From positions 1-50,238 of the forward strand of contig CAJQOP010000087.1 in NCBI GenBank assembly GCA_905479945.1: a stretch of 50,238 bases of DNA, in the 5' to 3' direction. The DNA is from an uncultured Glaciecola sp. GTDB taxonomy: Bacteria > Pseudomonadota > Gammaproteobacteria > Enterobacterales > Alteromonadaceae. Every line of letters begins with the position of its first letter. Position 1 is the stretch's first letter. Below, in pieces: positions 9,362 to 18,599 of this stretch. A model generated the notes under the pieces. It made no database searches, had not been told where the DNA came from, and saw only the letters and a program-made list of their open reading frames with translations. The position numbers and the translations under genes were made by a program.

Positions 9362-9943
9362 ATGGCTTTTGAATTACCAGCTTTACCCTATGAAAAGAAT
9401 GCTCTAGAACCACATATTTCTGCTGAAACTTTAGAGTTTCATTATGGCAAACACCATGCTACGTATGTGACTAAATTGAATGGTTTAGTTGAAGGTACAG
9501 ATTTAGCAAACAAATCTCTTGAAGAGATCGTAAAGAATTCAGACGGTGGCGTATTCAACAATGCAGCTCAAATCTGGAACCATACTTTTTATTGGAATAG
9601 CTTAAGCCCAAATGGTGGTGGCGAACCAACAGGTGCCTTAGCTGACGCAATTAATGCTAAGTGGGGCTCATATGCCGACTTTAAAGCAGCTTTCAATGAC
9701 AAAGCAGTAAACAACTTCGGCTCTAGCTGGACTTGGCTTGTTAAGACTGCAAGCGGTGAACTAGATATAGTTAATACTAGCAATGCTGGCACACCTATTA
9801 CAGATGAAGGCGTAACGCCACTGTTGACTTGTGATCTTTGGGAACATGCATATTACATTGATTACCGCAATGTGCGTCCAAACTACTTGGAAGCATATTG
9901 GGCATTAGCTAACTGGAATTTTGCTGCAAGCAACTTCGCGTAA
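9362..9943 (+). CDS. sodB: Iron superoxide dismutase
   Basis: SodB disproportionates superoxide in the cytoplasm. From the ATG at 9362 the protein is 193 residues and starts [20 protein letters not shown]. Metal ligands are H27, H74, D158 and H162, and the active-site Gln at position 70 marks the iron type. [19 protein letters not shown] and [13 protein letters not shown] are family blocks. GGAGAACACC just before the ATG fixes this start rather than the in-frame ATG at 9350. A strong terminator follows. Confidence 0.97.
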   Translation: MAFELPALPYEKNALEPHISAETLEFHYGKHHATYVTKLNGLVEGTDLANKSLEEIVKNSDGGVFNNAAQIWNHTFYWNSLSPNGGGEPTGALADAINAKWGSYADFKAAFNDKAVNNFGSSWTWLVKTASGELDIVNTSNAGTPITDEGVTPLLTCDLWEHAYYIDYRNVRPNYLEAYWALANWNFAASNFA

Positions 9944-9997
9944 AGTTAAAAGAGTCTAATTTAAGATATTTCTGCTTAGTTAGTCTCACTCATAGTC

Positions 9998-10026
9998 AAA
10001 AACCGCTTTAACAAGCGGTTTTTTTA
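9998..10026 (+). terminator. Intrinsic terminator after sodB
   Basis: A perfect stem AAAACCGCTT / AAGCGGTTTT with the short loop TAAC is followed by seven or more T on the plus strand, 55 bases after the sodB stop. Confidence 0.9.
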
Positions 10027-10135
10027 TGCTCAAATTTTAGATGCTTATATTTGAAATAACTGAGTCCTTTGCATTAACTCAACACCTTATTTTATTAACT
10101 CTGACCTCATTATCTGTCATTAACTGCCTTGTTAA

Positions 10136-11338
10136 CTAAGTACTAGAAAGTCCTTTACGGCTTGCGAAAAGCAGAGCAAGTGCACCGGCAAACGCAAAAC
10201 TAGCAGATATAATGAAGCTTAGTTCAGCGCCGGTTCCCTGCATCCATGTATAACCCGCAATAAAACTGCCTGCTGCGCCACCGATACCAAAAGCAATGCT
10301 TACATATAGCGCTTGCGCTCTGCTTTGAAAGCCACTTGAAAAATAAGAATGCAAAAAATGTACTGACGCCGCATGCGTCATTCCAAAACTAAAAGCGTGC
10401 AGCGTTTGGCTTAATAATATTGCACTCGCAAACTGCGGAATATAGGCTAAACATAACCACCTAATGCCAGTAAACAGCATTGAATAAACGAGTATCCACT
10501 TTATCCCAAACTTTTCAATTAGGCGTGAAGCAACCAAAAAGATACCAATTTCGGCCACAACACCTACAGCTATAAACAAACCTGTTTGCTTACCTGAATA
10601 GCCTAGGTCTCCCATATAAAGAGCAAAGAAACTATAGTAGGTACCAAAGCTTACTTGCAAAAATACAGCTGAGAGCATGAATACAATGAAACCAAGCTTT
10701 TTGGTTTTATACCATTCGTTTACGACAACCCTCTCATGCTTTGCGATCACTTTTGGGGATGCGATAAAAAGTGAACTAAAATACAAAGCTAAGAGGCAAA
10801 AGCTAGCAGTGTATATAATAACTTCTGTGGAGAAAAAATCTAATAGAAAACCAACGGCTAAACTTAACACGATAAAACCAATGCTGCCCCATAAGCGCAC
10901 AGCACCATAACCACCTTTACTGTCTTTAGTTGCATTGACAGTAATCACTTCAAGTTGCGGTAAGACAGCGGTCCAAAACATCATCATAATGCCAAAACTA
11001 AAGGTCAGAGACCAAAAGCTAAACGAGAAATATACAGCACTAAATGTAATGACGGCAAGCAAACATCCAAAACGAACGATGTCGGCTCCTCTGCCTGTCT
11101 TATCAGCGATAGCGGCCCAAAGATTTGGTCCGAGTACGCGAGTCAATGTAATGATCGCTAACAAGCTGCCTATTTGCTCTGATGTAAAGCCTCGTCCATC
11201 AAGAAAGACACCCGCATAAGGTATTATTACGCCAAGTTGGCCAAAATAGAAAAAATAGGTAAGAGAAATAAGCCCCAAATTTATGGGGCTTGAAATTGCG
11301 GCCTTACTTTTCGTCGTAATCAGTTTAGACAACAGCAA
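10136..11338 (-). CDS. MFS transporter, 3-phenylpropionate (HcaT)-like family
   Basis: This 400-residue inner-membrane protein has about twelve hydrophobic helices and the layout of the MFS_1-like/HcaT family. The N-terminus YFFYFGQLGVIIPYAGVFLDGRGF is typical, followed by the loop AAIADKTGRGADIVRFG and the LWGSIGFIVLS segment. Substrate cannot be told from sequence; members are often annotated as 3-phenylpropionate or nucleoside permeases. The start is TTG, with AAGGA about 7 bases upstream on the minus strand. It lies just downstream of aroC on the same strand, separated by a nested inverted repeat. Confidence 0.85.
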   Translation of the reverse strand: MLLSKLITTKSKAAISSPINLGLISLTYFFYFGQLGVIIPYAGVFLDGRGFTSEQIGSLLAIITLTRVLGPNLWAAIADKTGRGADIVRFGCLLAVITFSAVYFSFSFWSLTFSFGIMMMFWTAVLPQLEVITVNATKDSKGGYGAVRLWGSIGFIVLSLAVGFLLDFFSTEVIIYTASFCLLALYFSSLFIASPKVIAKHERVVVNEWYKTKKLGFIVFMLSAVFLQVSFGTYYSFFALYMGDLGYSGKQTGLFIAVGVVAEIGIFLVASRLIEKFGIKWILVYSMLFTGIRWLCLAYIPQFASAILLSQTLHAFSFGMTHAASVHFLHSYFSSGFQSRAQALYVSIAFGIGGAAGSFIAGYTWMQGTGAELSFIISASFAFAGALALLFASRKGLSST

Positions 11339-11341
11339 GAC

Positions 11342-11405
11342 TTATTCCTTTTATAACAGTTTCTAAAGTAGAAAGAGTAATAGGCTGAAACTGTTTAGGG
11401 AATAA
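11342..11405. repeat. Nested inverted repeat between aroC and the MFS gene
   Basis: TTATTCC (11342-11348) pairs with GGAATAA (11399-11405). Inside it, ACAGTTTC (11356-11363) pairs with GAAACTGT (11387-11394), around a 23-base loop. It falls between the aroC stop and the MFS start, and no T run follows on the minus strand. It could be an RNA processing or stability hairpin or a regulatory site for the transporter; function is inferred from position only. Confidence 0.55.
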
Positions 11406-11416
11406 ACAGTAAATGA

Positions 11417-12514
11417 TTAACGCTGAGCAGGTATAACCGGCGTAATCGACTTAACTTGATAATTCTGAGCCCGATGGCGCAACAAGTGATCCATTAACAC
11501 AATTGCCAGCATTGCCTCTGCAATTGGCACAGCTCTAATGCCAACACAAGGGTCGTGACGACCTTTTGTAATAACAGCTGAAGGTTTCCCATGAATATCT
11601 ACTGAGTCGCCTGATATACTAATACTCGACGTCGGTTTTATCGCCATATGCACTAATATTTCTTGTCCACTTGAAATACCACCTAAAACACCGCCAGCGT
11701 GATTTGAGTGAAATCCATCGGGTGACATCTCGTCCCGATGCTCAGTTCCTTTTTGATTGACAACCTTAAAACCATCACCAATCTCAACCCCCTTTACCGC
11801 GTTTATGCCCATCATCGCGTGCGCAATATCGGCATCTAATCTATCGAAAACAGGTTCGCCTAGACCAACGGGAACATTTGTGGCACTAACACTGACTTGA
11901 GCACCGATAGAATTGCCTTCCTTGATCAAATTACGCATGTAGAGGCCTAGTGCTTCCACTTTAGTTTCATCTGGGCAAAAGAACGGATTTGTATTGGTCA
12001 CACTGTGATCAACCGTATCAATCGCAATAGGGCCTAATTGGCTAAGGTAGCCTCTTATTTCAATGCCAAATTCTTGCTTCAAATATTTTTTTGCAATACC
12101 ACCTGCAGCAACCCGCACTGCAGTTTCCCTTGCTGATGAGCGTCCGCCACCGCGATAATCTCTAAATCCAAATTTCTGTTGATAGGTATAGTCAGCATGG
12201 CCTGGACGAAAAGAGTCTTTGATCTTAGAATAATCTTGGCTACGTTGGTCTTTGTTCTTAATCAATAAACCAATACTGGTTCCAGTAGATATACCCTCGA
12301 ACACACCACTCAAAATTTGAACTTCATCGTCTTCACGTCGAGCTGTGGTATATCTTGATGTTCCGGGTTTACGACGATCTAAGTCGCCTTGCAAATCGTC
12401 TTCACTTAGAACAAGTCCTGGAGGACAACCATCGACAACACCACCTATTGCGATGCCGTGACTCTCGCCAAAGGTGGTAACAGTAAATAGTTTCCCAATC
12501 GTGCTGCCAGACAT
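11417..12514 (-). CDS. aroC: Chorismate synthase
   Basis: AroC makes chorismate from EPSP, the last step of the shikimate pathway, using reduced FMN. The 365-residue protein carries all three signatures: [21 protein letters not shown] near the N-terminus, [30 protein letters not shown] in the middle, and [20 protein letters not shown] near the C-terminus. AAAGGAAAGAAACAC precedes the ATG as ribosome site. It follows prmB on the same strand with 125 bases between, the common prmB-aroC order in gammaproteobacteria. Confidence 0.97.
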   Translation of the reverse strand: MSGSTIGKLFTVTTFGESHGIAIGGVVDGCPPGLVLSEDDLQGDLDRRKPGTSRYTTARREDDEVQILSGVFEGISTGTSIGLLIKNKDQRSQDYSKIKDSFRPGHADYTYQQKFGFRDYRGGGRSSARETAVRVAAGGIAKKYLKQEFGIEIRGYLSQLGPIAIDTVDHSVTNTNPFFCPDETKVEALGLYMRNLIKEGNSIGAQVSVSATNVPVGLGEPVFDRLDADIAHAMMGINAVKGVEIGDGFKVVNQKGTEHRDEMSPDGFHSNHAGGVLGGISSGQEILVHMAIKPTSSISISGDSVDIHGKPSAVITKGRHDPCVGIRAVPIAEAMLAIVLMDHLLRHRAQNYQVKSITPVIPAQR

Positions 12515-12639
12515 GTGTTTCTTTCCTTTTTTATTTCTTTATAGTCGTGACTTAATGATAGTCGCTACTAAATAATATTTGTATGTTGATGTTTAACTCA
12601 ATATCTTCAATTTACTTATTCTGCAAATTCTAAAGCATA

Positions 12640-13572
12640 TTAGTGTTGATTTTCATTCCAATATTCAACTAAGGTTTCTTTACTAACCGCAAAAACACCG
12701 CTGCCACCCAAGTCAAACTCACACCAAGTTACTTGTAAGCCTGGAAAACGTGAGGCCATGTTAACTTCACTATTACCAACTTCAACAAACATCCAAGCAC
12801 CGTCATGCAAATGGTTCGGTGCTTGCTTAAGCATTATTTCGACAAAGTCTAAGCCATCATCGCCCGCCGCTAGGGCATGCTCTGGTTCATGCTGAAACTC
12901 ATCTGGTAAATCAGCCATATCTTGAGCATCAACATAAGGTGGATTTGACACAATCAAATCATATCGTTGGCCTTCTAAGGCGCTGAATAAGTCAGATTGC
13001 AAAGGCAGTACCTGTTGCTCCAACTGGTATTCATGAATGTTCATCGACGCAACGTCAAGTGCATCAGTATCGATATCTGAGGCATCAATCGAAGCGTCGG
13101 GGAATTGACTAGCTAAGGCAATCGCAATACAACCACCACCAGTACATAGATCTAATATATTGTCGGGCTTGGTGCTTAAAAAAGGTGCAAAACCCTTATT
13201 AATAAGCTCTGCAAATGGAGAGCGTGGAATTAACACGCGCTCATCCACATAAAACGGCATACCCGCAAACCATGCTTGATTAGTTATGTAAGGCAAGGGC
13301 TTTTGCAATTCAACACGCTGTTGCAACCAGTCCACTATCGTCAGTTTCTCGGCTTCTGTCACTTTTGCTTGATACAGAGCTTCTTGACGCACAATTGGCA
13401 TATCTAAGGGTAAATTCAAAGCTTGGAAAACCAAACTGCAAGCTTCATCCCATTCGTTATCTGTGCCATGTCCGAAGAAGACACCTGCTTTATAAAATGA
13501 AGAAATAGAGTATCGGATCCAATCGAGAACGGAGTTTAGCTCTGACGGATGGGATGATTGTTTTGTATTCAC
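12640..13572 (-). CDS. prmB: Ribosomal protein L3 N5-glutamine methyltransferase
   Basis: PrmB methylates a glutamine of ribosomal protein L3 with S-adenosylmethionine. The 310-residue protein has the SAM motif ILDLCTGGGCIAIALA at about 139-154 and the glutamine-binding NPPY motif at about 210-213. A HemK-family N-terminal helical domain precedes them. PrmC is excluded by length and by the aroC/smrB context, which is that of prmB. It is divergent from smrB with 100 bases between the starts. Confidence 0.94.
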   Translation of the reverse strand: MNTKQSSHPSELNSVLDWIRYSISSFYKAGVFFGHGTDNEWDEACSLVFQALNLPLDMPIVRQEALYQAKVTEAEKLTIVDWLQQRVELQKPLPYITNQAWFAGMPFYVDERVLIPRSPFAELINKGFAPFLSTKPDNILDLCTGGGCIAIALASQFPDASIDASDIDTDALDVASMNIHEYQLEQQVLPLQSDLFSALEGQRYDLIVSNPPYVDAQDMADLPDEFQHEPEHALAAGDDGLDFVEIMLKQAPNHLHDGAWMFVEVGNSEVNMASRFPGLQVTWCEFDLGGSGVFAVSKETLVEYWNENQH

Positions 13573-13672
13573 AGGATCCTCAGCTGAGAAAGCAATATTT
13601 ACTCACTCAATAACAAATTAATCCTGATATAATACGCAAAAATTCAATGAAATTCGCTTGTTATCTGCACTT

Positions 13673-14245
13673 ATGAAGAAAATAACTTCAAATCTATCAA
13701 ACAATGAAGCTCAACAAGATGAGATTTCGTTTACGAACTTGTTTGACGGTGTAAAACCAGTAAAACACGACCGCCATGAAATGAGTCGTGCGGACAAGTT
13801 ACGTCAATTAAAGAAACGCCAATTTTCAAGTGCGGCTGTGGATAAAAAAGCCAGTGCATTGTTTGAATTTTCGGACGGGTTTGAGGCCAATTTAAACGCA
13901 AATGGGCCTCTGAAGTATGTTGCTGACGGAGAGAGAACTGACAAAGTCAAGCAATTGAGAAATGGAGATATTGCTCCTGAGTTATTGCTAGACTTGCATG
14001 GCATGAACGCGCAAGCGGCCAAAAATGAAATAGCCGCGTTAATATTTGAAGCTCATAGAAAGCACTACCCTTGCGTGTGTATTATGCATGGTATGGGCTC
14101 AGGGACACTTAAACGCAAAGTGCCTAGTTGGCTTGTGCAACATCCTTATGTGATTGGCTTCCATCAAGCTACTTTGGAATGGGGGGGCAACAGCGCCGTG
14201 CTTGTTCTCATCAAGCAAAATCAAGAGCACAACAAGTACGACTAG
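13673..14245 (+). CDS. smrB: SmrB, Smr-domain ribosome rescue endonuclease
   Basis: SmrB cleaves mRNA between collided ribosomes during ribosome rescue in E. coli. From the ATG at 13673 the product is 190 residues. The N-terminal half is charged. The C-terminal Smr domain has DLHG at 107-110 and HGMGSG at 139-144, then the WLVQHPYVIGFHQA segment. A TTG at 13658 would add five residues but has no advantage. A perfect TATAAT at 13628-13633 suggests a transcript starting about 33 bases before the ATG; I see no good -35 or ribosome site. Confidence 0.93.
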   Translation: MKKITSNLSNNEAQQDEISFTNLFDGVKPVKHDRHEMSRADKLRQLKKRQFSSAAVDKKASALFEFSDGFEANLNANGPLKYVADGERTDKVKQLRNGDIAPELLLDLHGMNAQAAKNEIAALIFEAHRKHYPCVCIMHGMGSGTLKRKVPSWLVQHPYVIGFHQATLEWGGNSAVLVLIKQNQEHNKYD

Positions 14246-14259
14246 ACTGTGTTGATGTT

Positions 14260-14388
14260 TTATTTATGTTCGTTTGGATCGCTATTATGAAGAAACATAT
14301 AAGTAAAATAGCCGCCCATAATTAACATAATTAATATACCTAGTAGAGAACCCCAAACGACTGGATCACCGAAAATCATGTTTAACAT
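14260..14388 (-). CDS. DUF3149-type small membrane protein, 42 residues
   Basis: The minus-strand frame starts at ATG 14388 and reads MLNMIFGDPVVWGSLLGI, then a hydrophobic helix (about residues 11-33) and the polar tail NSDPNEHK before TAA. AGAGGTT lies 5-6 bases upstream of the ATG, a good ribosome site. The pattern of a short N-terminus with a GDP/GNP turn, one helix and a charged tail resembles the DUF3149 family of tiny gammaproteobacterial membrane proteins, whose role is unknown. It converges on smrB with a 14-base gap. It is too short for most gene finders. Confidence 0.75.
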   Translation of the reverse strand: MLNMIFGDPVVWGSLLGILIMLIMGGYFTYMFLHNSDPNEHK

Positions 14389-14487
14389 AAATAACCTCTG
14401 TTGCTTTGTGTCTATGCCATGATTTTAGTTGAATTTGGAATTGCTCATTATGATCGAGATCAACTTATTAGCAGGAACATGAGTTGT

Positions 14488-15129
14488 TCAAGAAACTAAG
14501 CGCATAAACCAACCTTTGCTCAGGTCTGACTCACACTTTTTCAATTGCTGAGAATAGCGTTTTGAGCGCGCATCTACTTTATTCGCTACGCTGACTAGCC
14601 ATCCTTTCTTTCGATAGGATTTACGCTTATATCCACCCCATCCTTCGTGGTAATTCAAATACTGGGCGTTAGCGTCCCATTTTGAAATTTTATTAATTTT
14701 ATGAGTTTTGCTTATAAACCAGCCCATGAAATCAATTGCATCATCAAAGTCCTCACGACTGGCGAACCGTTCTCCAGACTCTTTCTTATAATCTTCCCAC
14801 GTCATGGTTTTTGCTTGAGAGTAACCGTAAGCGCTGCTGACCCTTCCCCACGGTATTAGGCCAAACAGAACATAATCTCGAGGGGGCAATGCGTCATGCC
14901 GAAATGAGCTCTCTTGATACATCATCGCCATAGGAACGTGAATAGGAACGCCCCATTTCTCACGCATATTCGAAGCAGCACTAAACCAATCTCGTTTTTC
15001 ATAGAATATATCACAAATATTTTCTTTTTCTTTCGGCGGCTGGGTCACGCAACCGGAGATCAGAACGATACTCGCAGCGAGAAATAATAATAAATAAAAT
15101 TTGATTTTAAAAAAAATGAACTTTTCCAA
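14488..15129 (-). CDS. Lytic-transglycosylase-like lipoprotein
   Basis: This 213-residue protein has a lipoprotein signal: a hydrophobic stretch at about residues 9-24, then the lipobox ISGC. A fold resembling SLT transglycosylases follows. MYQESSFRHDA carries the likely catalytic Glu, then SSAYGYSQAKTMTW, and NYHEGWGGYKRKSY with the late YHEGWGGY block common in these enzymes. It probably cuts or binds peptidoglycan from the outer membrane. The only usable start is TTG at 15129; an in-frame stop lies just upstream and no ATG occurs before the lipobox. The exact family is not certain. Confidence 0.78.
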   Translation of the reverse strand: MEKFIFFKIKFYLLLFLAASIVLISGCVTQPPKEKENICDIFYEKRDWFSAASNMREKWGVPIHVPMAMMYQESSFRHDALPPRDYVLFGLIPWGRVSSAYGYSQAKTMTWEDYKKESGERFASREDFDDAIDFMGWFISKTHKINKISKWDANAQYLNYHEGWGGYKRKSYRKKGWLVSVANKVDARSKRYSQQLKKCESDLSKGWFMRLVS

Positions 15130-15188
15130 ATTGAGTTACTCATACTGTTACATGAAAGTTATCATGTTTCCCTGTTTAATCCCTATTT

Positions 15189-15224
15189 GCCCGAATTTCA
15201 ACTTGAATATTCGGGCTTTTTTTT
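15189..15224 (+). terminator. Intrinsic terminator pointing along the plus strand
   Basis: The stem GCCCGAAT / ATTCGGGC encloses a second short pairing (TTCAA/TTGAA) and is followed by eight T on the plus strand. Both neighbouring genes are on the minus strand, where the hairpin lacks a downstream T run. So it looks like the end of an unannotated plus-strand transcript, or a weak bidirectional element after gshA. Confidence 0.7.
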
Positions 15225-15283
15225 CATTTTTTTAATGCTTGTTGCGTAGTATGGCATTGGCACATTTTGCAATGATATGAGCG

Positions 15284-16861
15284 TTACCGTGCAAAATAAT
15301 CTTGAATGAATTCAGCAAAAGCTTTGTTATCCGAACCTTCAATCTTAATTCTGGACTCAATAGAGTCTTTAGCTTGTTGATGAAACATTTCTTCGGTCAG
15401 GTGCATGTAGTTTAAGCCTGACGCATATTTTTTATATTCAAATGCCAACTCTAAGCCCAACCTGCTATTGTCAATTTCGTGCTCTTTGAGCATATTCAGC
15501 CATTTTGCGGACGGCGTATTGTCGGCATCTTTAATTTTTTCAAGCTCAAGGGTCACGGCTTCACTATACTTAGTGCTGTTATTAGCCTCATCTAAGGTCT
15601 TAGCTACCTTTTCAAACTCATTAAACAATTCAATAGACCAATCTTTTAATGAAATTTGCTGCGCATTTTTTGACAACAGTAGTCCTGGCTTGCGCCCTTC
15701 AATGACAGTCGTATCTAGATTTATTTCACTTTCATTATAAGATTGCGGCGTAAACTTGGGTGAAGGTTCGAGCAGACAATACAAAAGGAAAACATCTAGG
15801 AAGTAAAATTGATTTTCTTCGATACCCCAAGGTGAGAATGGGTTGACATCCAATGCTCTAACTTCGATATAGCTGACGCCTCGACTCTCCAATGCATCAC
15901 TAGGCTTTTCCAGAGATTCCGCCACTTGCTTTGGTCTAATTGGGGAATAAAGTTCGTTTTCTATTTGCAATACATTGCTATTTAACTGTTCCCAGACCCC
16001 ATTCTCTCCTGACGGGAAATTTGCATAATGCTCAGAGGGTGTATGAATTGCCTCGCGCACTGTCTTAACGTAAGACGGTAAGTCATTATAACAAATATTT
16101 AAGGATGACTGTTCTGAGTTGGTGTAGCCCAAGTCACTCATTCTAAGCGAGGTAGCATAAGGTAAATATAAAGTACCTTTACCAAGTTTTTCAAATGGAA
16201 ATTTATTTTCATTGCCTGCAATGAATGACTGACATAATGCAGGCGAAGACCCATATAAATAGGGGATTAACCAAGCGATACTGCGAAAGTTTCTAATTAA
16301 ATCAAAATGGAATGAAGAGCGGTTATTAACGCTATTTTCCACTTCGTGTAAATCAGACCATGACTGCCAAAACTCATCCGGCAAAGAGAAATTAAAATGC
16401 ACTCCCGCTATTACTTGCATCATACTTCCGTAGCGGTTGTGCAGCCCTTTGCGATATACCTCTTTCATTTTTGCAACATTTGAACTGCCATATTGCGCAA
16501 TCGGTATTGCGGTTTCCTTGTCCACAAAACAAGGCATGCTGATTGGCCACAAGCTCTCATCACCAATGTTTTTGTAAACAAATTTATGAATATCTGCCAA
16601 TTGCGCCAAAGTGATTTTCGGATCTGTCTCCGGAGGGGTAATAAACTCCATTAAGCTTTCTGAAAAATCAGTAGTGATAGTGTCATGGGTTAGATTAGAG
16701 CCCAGAGCCTCTGGATGCGGAGTTTTCGCTAGTCCGCCATCTGGCTCGACTCTTAACGCTTCTCTTTCCACACCGTGTTTAATGTTAGGCAAGGAAGTTT
16801 GGAACTGAGATTGTGAAAGTGCCGCTAAGCGAGTCGCAAATGGAAGCGTGTGATTAGCCAA
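15284..16861 (-). CDS. gshA: Glutamate-cysteine ligase
   Basis: GshA catalyses the first step of glutathione synthesis, joining Glu and Cys with ATP. The 525-residue length and motifs fit the proteobacterial GshA class: GVEREALRV near residue 30, TDFSESLMEFITPP (about 63-77), MQVIAGVHFNFSLP, and YIEVRALDVNPF, which includes the metal and glutamate site. The start appears to be TTG with GGAATA upstream; no ATG serves better. It stands alone. Glutathione supply links it to GloA and GrxD elsewhere in the window, though not by position. Confidence 0.95.
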   Translation of the reverse strand: MANHTLPFATRLAALSQSQFQTSLPNIKHGVEREALRVEPDGGLAKTPHPEALGSNLTHDTITTDFSESLMEFITPPETDPKITLAQLADIHKFVYKNIGDESLWPISMPCFVDKETAIPIAQYGSSNVAKMKEVYRKGLHNRYGSMMQVIAGVHFNFSLPDEFWQSWSDLHEVENSVNNRSSFHFDLIRNFRSIAWLIPYLYGSSPALCQSFIAGNENKFPFEKLGKGTLYLPYATSLRMSDLGYTNSEQSSLNICYNDLPSYVKTVREAIHTPSEHYANFPSGENGVWEQLNSNVLQIENELYSPIRPKQVAESLEKPSDALESRGVSYIEVRALDVNPFSPWGIEENQFYFLDVFLLYCLLEPSPKFTPQSYNESEINLDTTVIEGRKPGLLLSKNAQQISLKDWSIELFNEFEKVAKTLDEANNSTKYSEAVTLELEKIKDADNTPSAKWLNMLKEHEIDNSRLGLELAFEYKKYASGLNYMHLTEEMFHQQAKDSIESRIKIEGSDNKAFAEFIQDYFAR

Positions 16862-17222
16862 ATTAATATTCCGTTTCTGGTTTGAAATACCCCTGAGTGC
16901 AATTTATGCGAGGTATTAGTGTTTTTTATATAAGACCTGATAGTGCTAGTATAATGCGAAAATTATAAATTCACACCAAAGAATCATTTACTATGATGCT
17001 TCTAAACTTACAATTTCTTTATTTAGAACTTAAGCTTCTCACCCTAAGCAACCCCGCCAACCAGCAATTGATGTGGGTTTTTACAGCTATTTGAGAAACT
17101 CTTCTTTTTCATACTAGTAATTTTGTATCATAAGCAATATATTACAAACACGTAATTACATTACAGCATATTACACAATCACATGATTTGCATATCGCAT
17201 CGTTAAAATACTGGACTAAAAT
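16862..17222. other. Divergent gshA/Hpt control region
   Basis: About 360 AT-rich bases. A TATAAT lies at 16950-16955 on the plus strand, and GCATTATACT on the minus strand overlaps it, so both promoters may be here. A 33-codon open frame at 16993-17094 lacks a ribosome site. I see no RNA gene. Confidence 0.4.
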
Positions 17223-17786
17223 ATGCCAATAGATTTACCCATTCTCAATTATGCCTTTGCTGTAAACCAGCTTGGTGGTAACGAAGTATTATTGAGAAAA
17301 ACGCTCGGTAAATTCGTCTCTGAATTTGAAGAAACATCAGCGGAAGTTACTGATTTAATTGATAATAATGATCTAAAAGCAGCAAAAATGAAGGTGCATA
17401 CAGTCAAGGGGATTTCAGGAAATTTGGGCTTACAAGCTCTTTTTGACTGCACTAGCAAATTTGATGCAGAGCTCAGATCCGGCGAATACTCACAAGAAAC
17501 ATTGCAACAATTTACTCTGCTGGTATCGCAAACCTGCTTAGAAATCAAGCAAATGGAAAATGCAGAGGACTCTGAATATCAATTCAGGGAACCAACATTG
17601 CCGCCTGAGAAAAGTAAAATAGATCTCATCAAGCGGCTTAAAAAAAGCGAATTCATTGACGACCAAAAACTAATGAGTTTAATTTCTGGTTTAGGGCTTT
17701 TGGAGAACGATGCAAAAAACCTACTTCAATTAATTGAAGATCTTCAATATCACCAGGCGATTGAATTGATTGAGCAAAACACCTAA
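17223..17786 (+). CDS. Hpt (histidine phosphotransfer) domain protein
   Basis: The 187-residue protein has an N-terminal Hpt four-helix domain at about residues 5-105. The phospho-accepting His59 is in VHTVKGISGNLG, the classic H-x-x-K-G motif. Such proteins relay phosphate between hybrid sensor kinases and response regulators. The C-terminal 80 residues are helical and polar and match nothing I recognise. There is no kinase or regulator gene beside it, so its partners are encoded elsewhere. It precedes the pseudouridine synthase by 45 bases. Confidence 0.85.
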   Translation: MPIDLPILNYAFAVNQLGGNEVLLRKTLGKFVSEFEETSAEVTDLIDNNDLKAAKMKVHTVKGISGNLGLQALFDCTSKFDAELRSGEYSQETLQQFTLLVSQTCLEIKQMENAEDSEYQFREPTLPPEKSKIDLIKRLKKSEFIDDQKLMSLISGLGLLENDAKNLLQLIEDLQYHQAIELIEQNT

Positions 17787-17831
17787 TTTTTTGGTCATAA
17801 CATAAGTGCTTTCAATGCTATTCTCCGTAAT

Positions 17832-18599
17832 ATGACACATATTGTGCTCGACACACCCGACTTCATGGTGCTCAATAAGCCATCAGGCATGCCCATGCAT
17901 GATTCATCAAGTGCCATAATACCTTTTGCGCAAGAAACTTTTAATTATCCAAAGCTTTGGCTTGTTCATCGTTTAGACACGGGCACGTCTGGTTGCATTA
18001 TCTTAGCCAAAACTAAAATTGCGGCAGCTGAATTATCCGCACAATTTGCAAATAAAAAAATACAGAAATACTACCTTGCCTTAATTGACCGAAAACCTAA
18101 AAAGAAACAAGGCTTGATCTTAGGTAATATGCAAAAGGCAAGAAATGGTGATTGGAAACTGAGCACTAAAACAGATAATCCAGCCATTACACAGTTTTTT
18201 AGTTATGCACTAATGCCTAAACCTCAGCAAATGGAGGCATTATCCTTACAAGCGTCAAGCAATGTGCCTCCATTGCAAAAACCATTGCAAAAACCATCGC
18301 AACAACAAGCATCTAAACGCCTTTGTGTGGTCAAACCTACCAGTGGCAAAACGCATCAAATTCGTGTTGCACTAAAGTCACTCGGTTCTCCAATTATTGG
18401 TGATGAGCGCTATAAAGGAAGCTCATCAGATCGACTATACCTGCATAGCTATGCAATACAATTCGACTTTCAAGGTAAAGCATTTCACGCAGCATGCTTG
18501 CCGCAAAGTGGAGAGTTCTTTACCAACGGAGATCTTGAATACTGGCTAGAAGAGAACCAAGAGCCTTGGTCAATGAAGTGGCCATCATGCAAAATTTAG
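17832..18599 (+). CDS. RluA-family pseudouridine synthase
   Basis: This enzyme isomerises uridine to pseudouridine in rRNA or tRNA. The 255-residue protein has the catalytic block LVHRLDTGTSGCIILAKT with Asp49, then GKTHQIRVALKSLGSPIIGDERY near 175-200. It lacks an S4 domain and is shorter than RluC and RluD, which puts it in the short RluA-like group. The target cannot be told. An insert rich in Gln and Pro at about 130-165 contains the repeat PLQKPLQKPSQQQ. Its stop overlaps the next gene. Confidence 0.88.
   Translation: MTHIVLDTPDFMVLNKPSGMPMHDSSSAIIPFAQETFNYPKLWLVHRLDTGTSGCIILAKTKIAAAELSAQFANKKIQKYYLALIDRKPKKKQGLILGNMQKARNGDWKLSTKTDNPAITQFFSYALMPKPQQMEALSLQASSNVPPLQKPLQKPSQQQASKRLCVVKPTSGKTHQIRVALKSLGSPIIGDERYKGSSSDRLYLHSYAIQFDFQGKAFHAACLPQSGEFFTNGDLEYWLEENQEPWSMKWPSCKI

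Noticed and set aside
16993..17094. 33-codon open frame (starts MMLLNLQFLY) upstream of the Hpt gene, considered as a leader peptide
   Set aside because: No ribosome site, no attenuator hairpin with T run after it, and no biosynthetic gene downstream.
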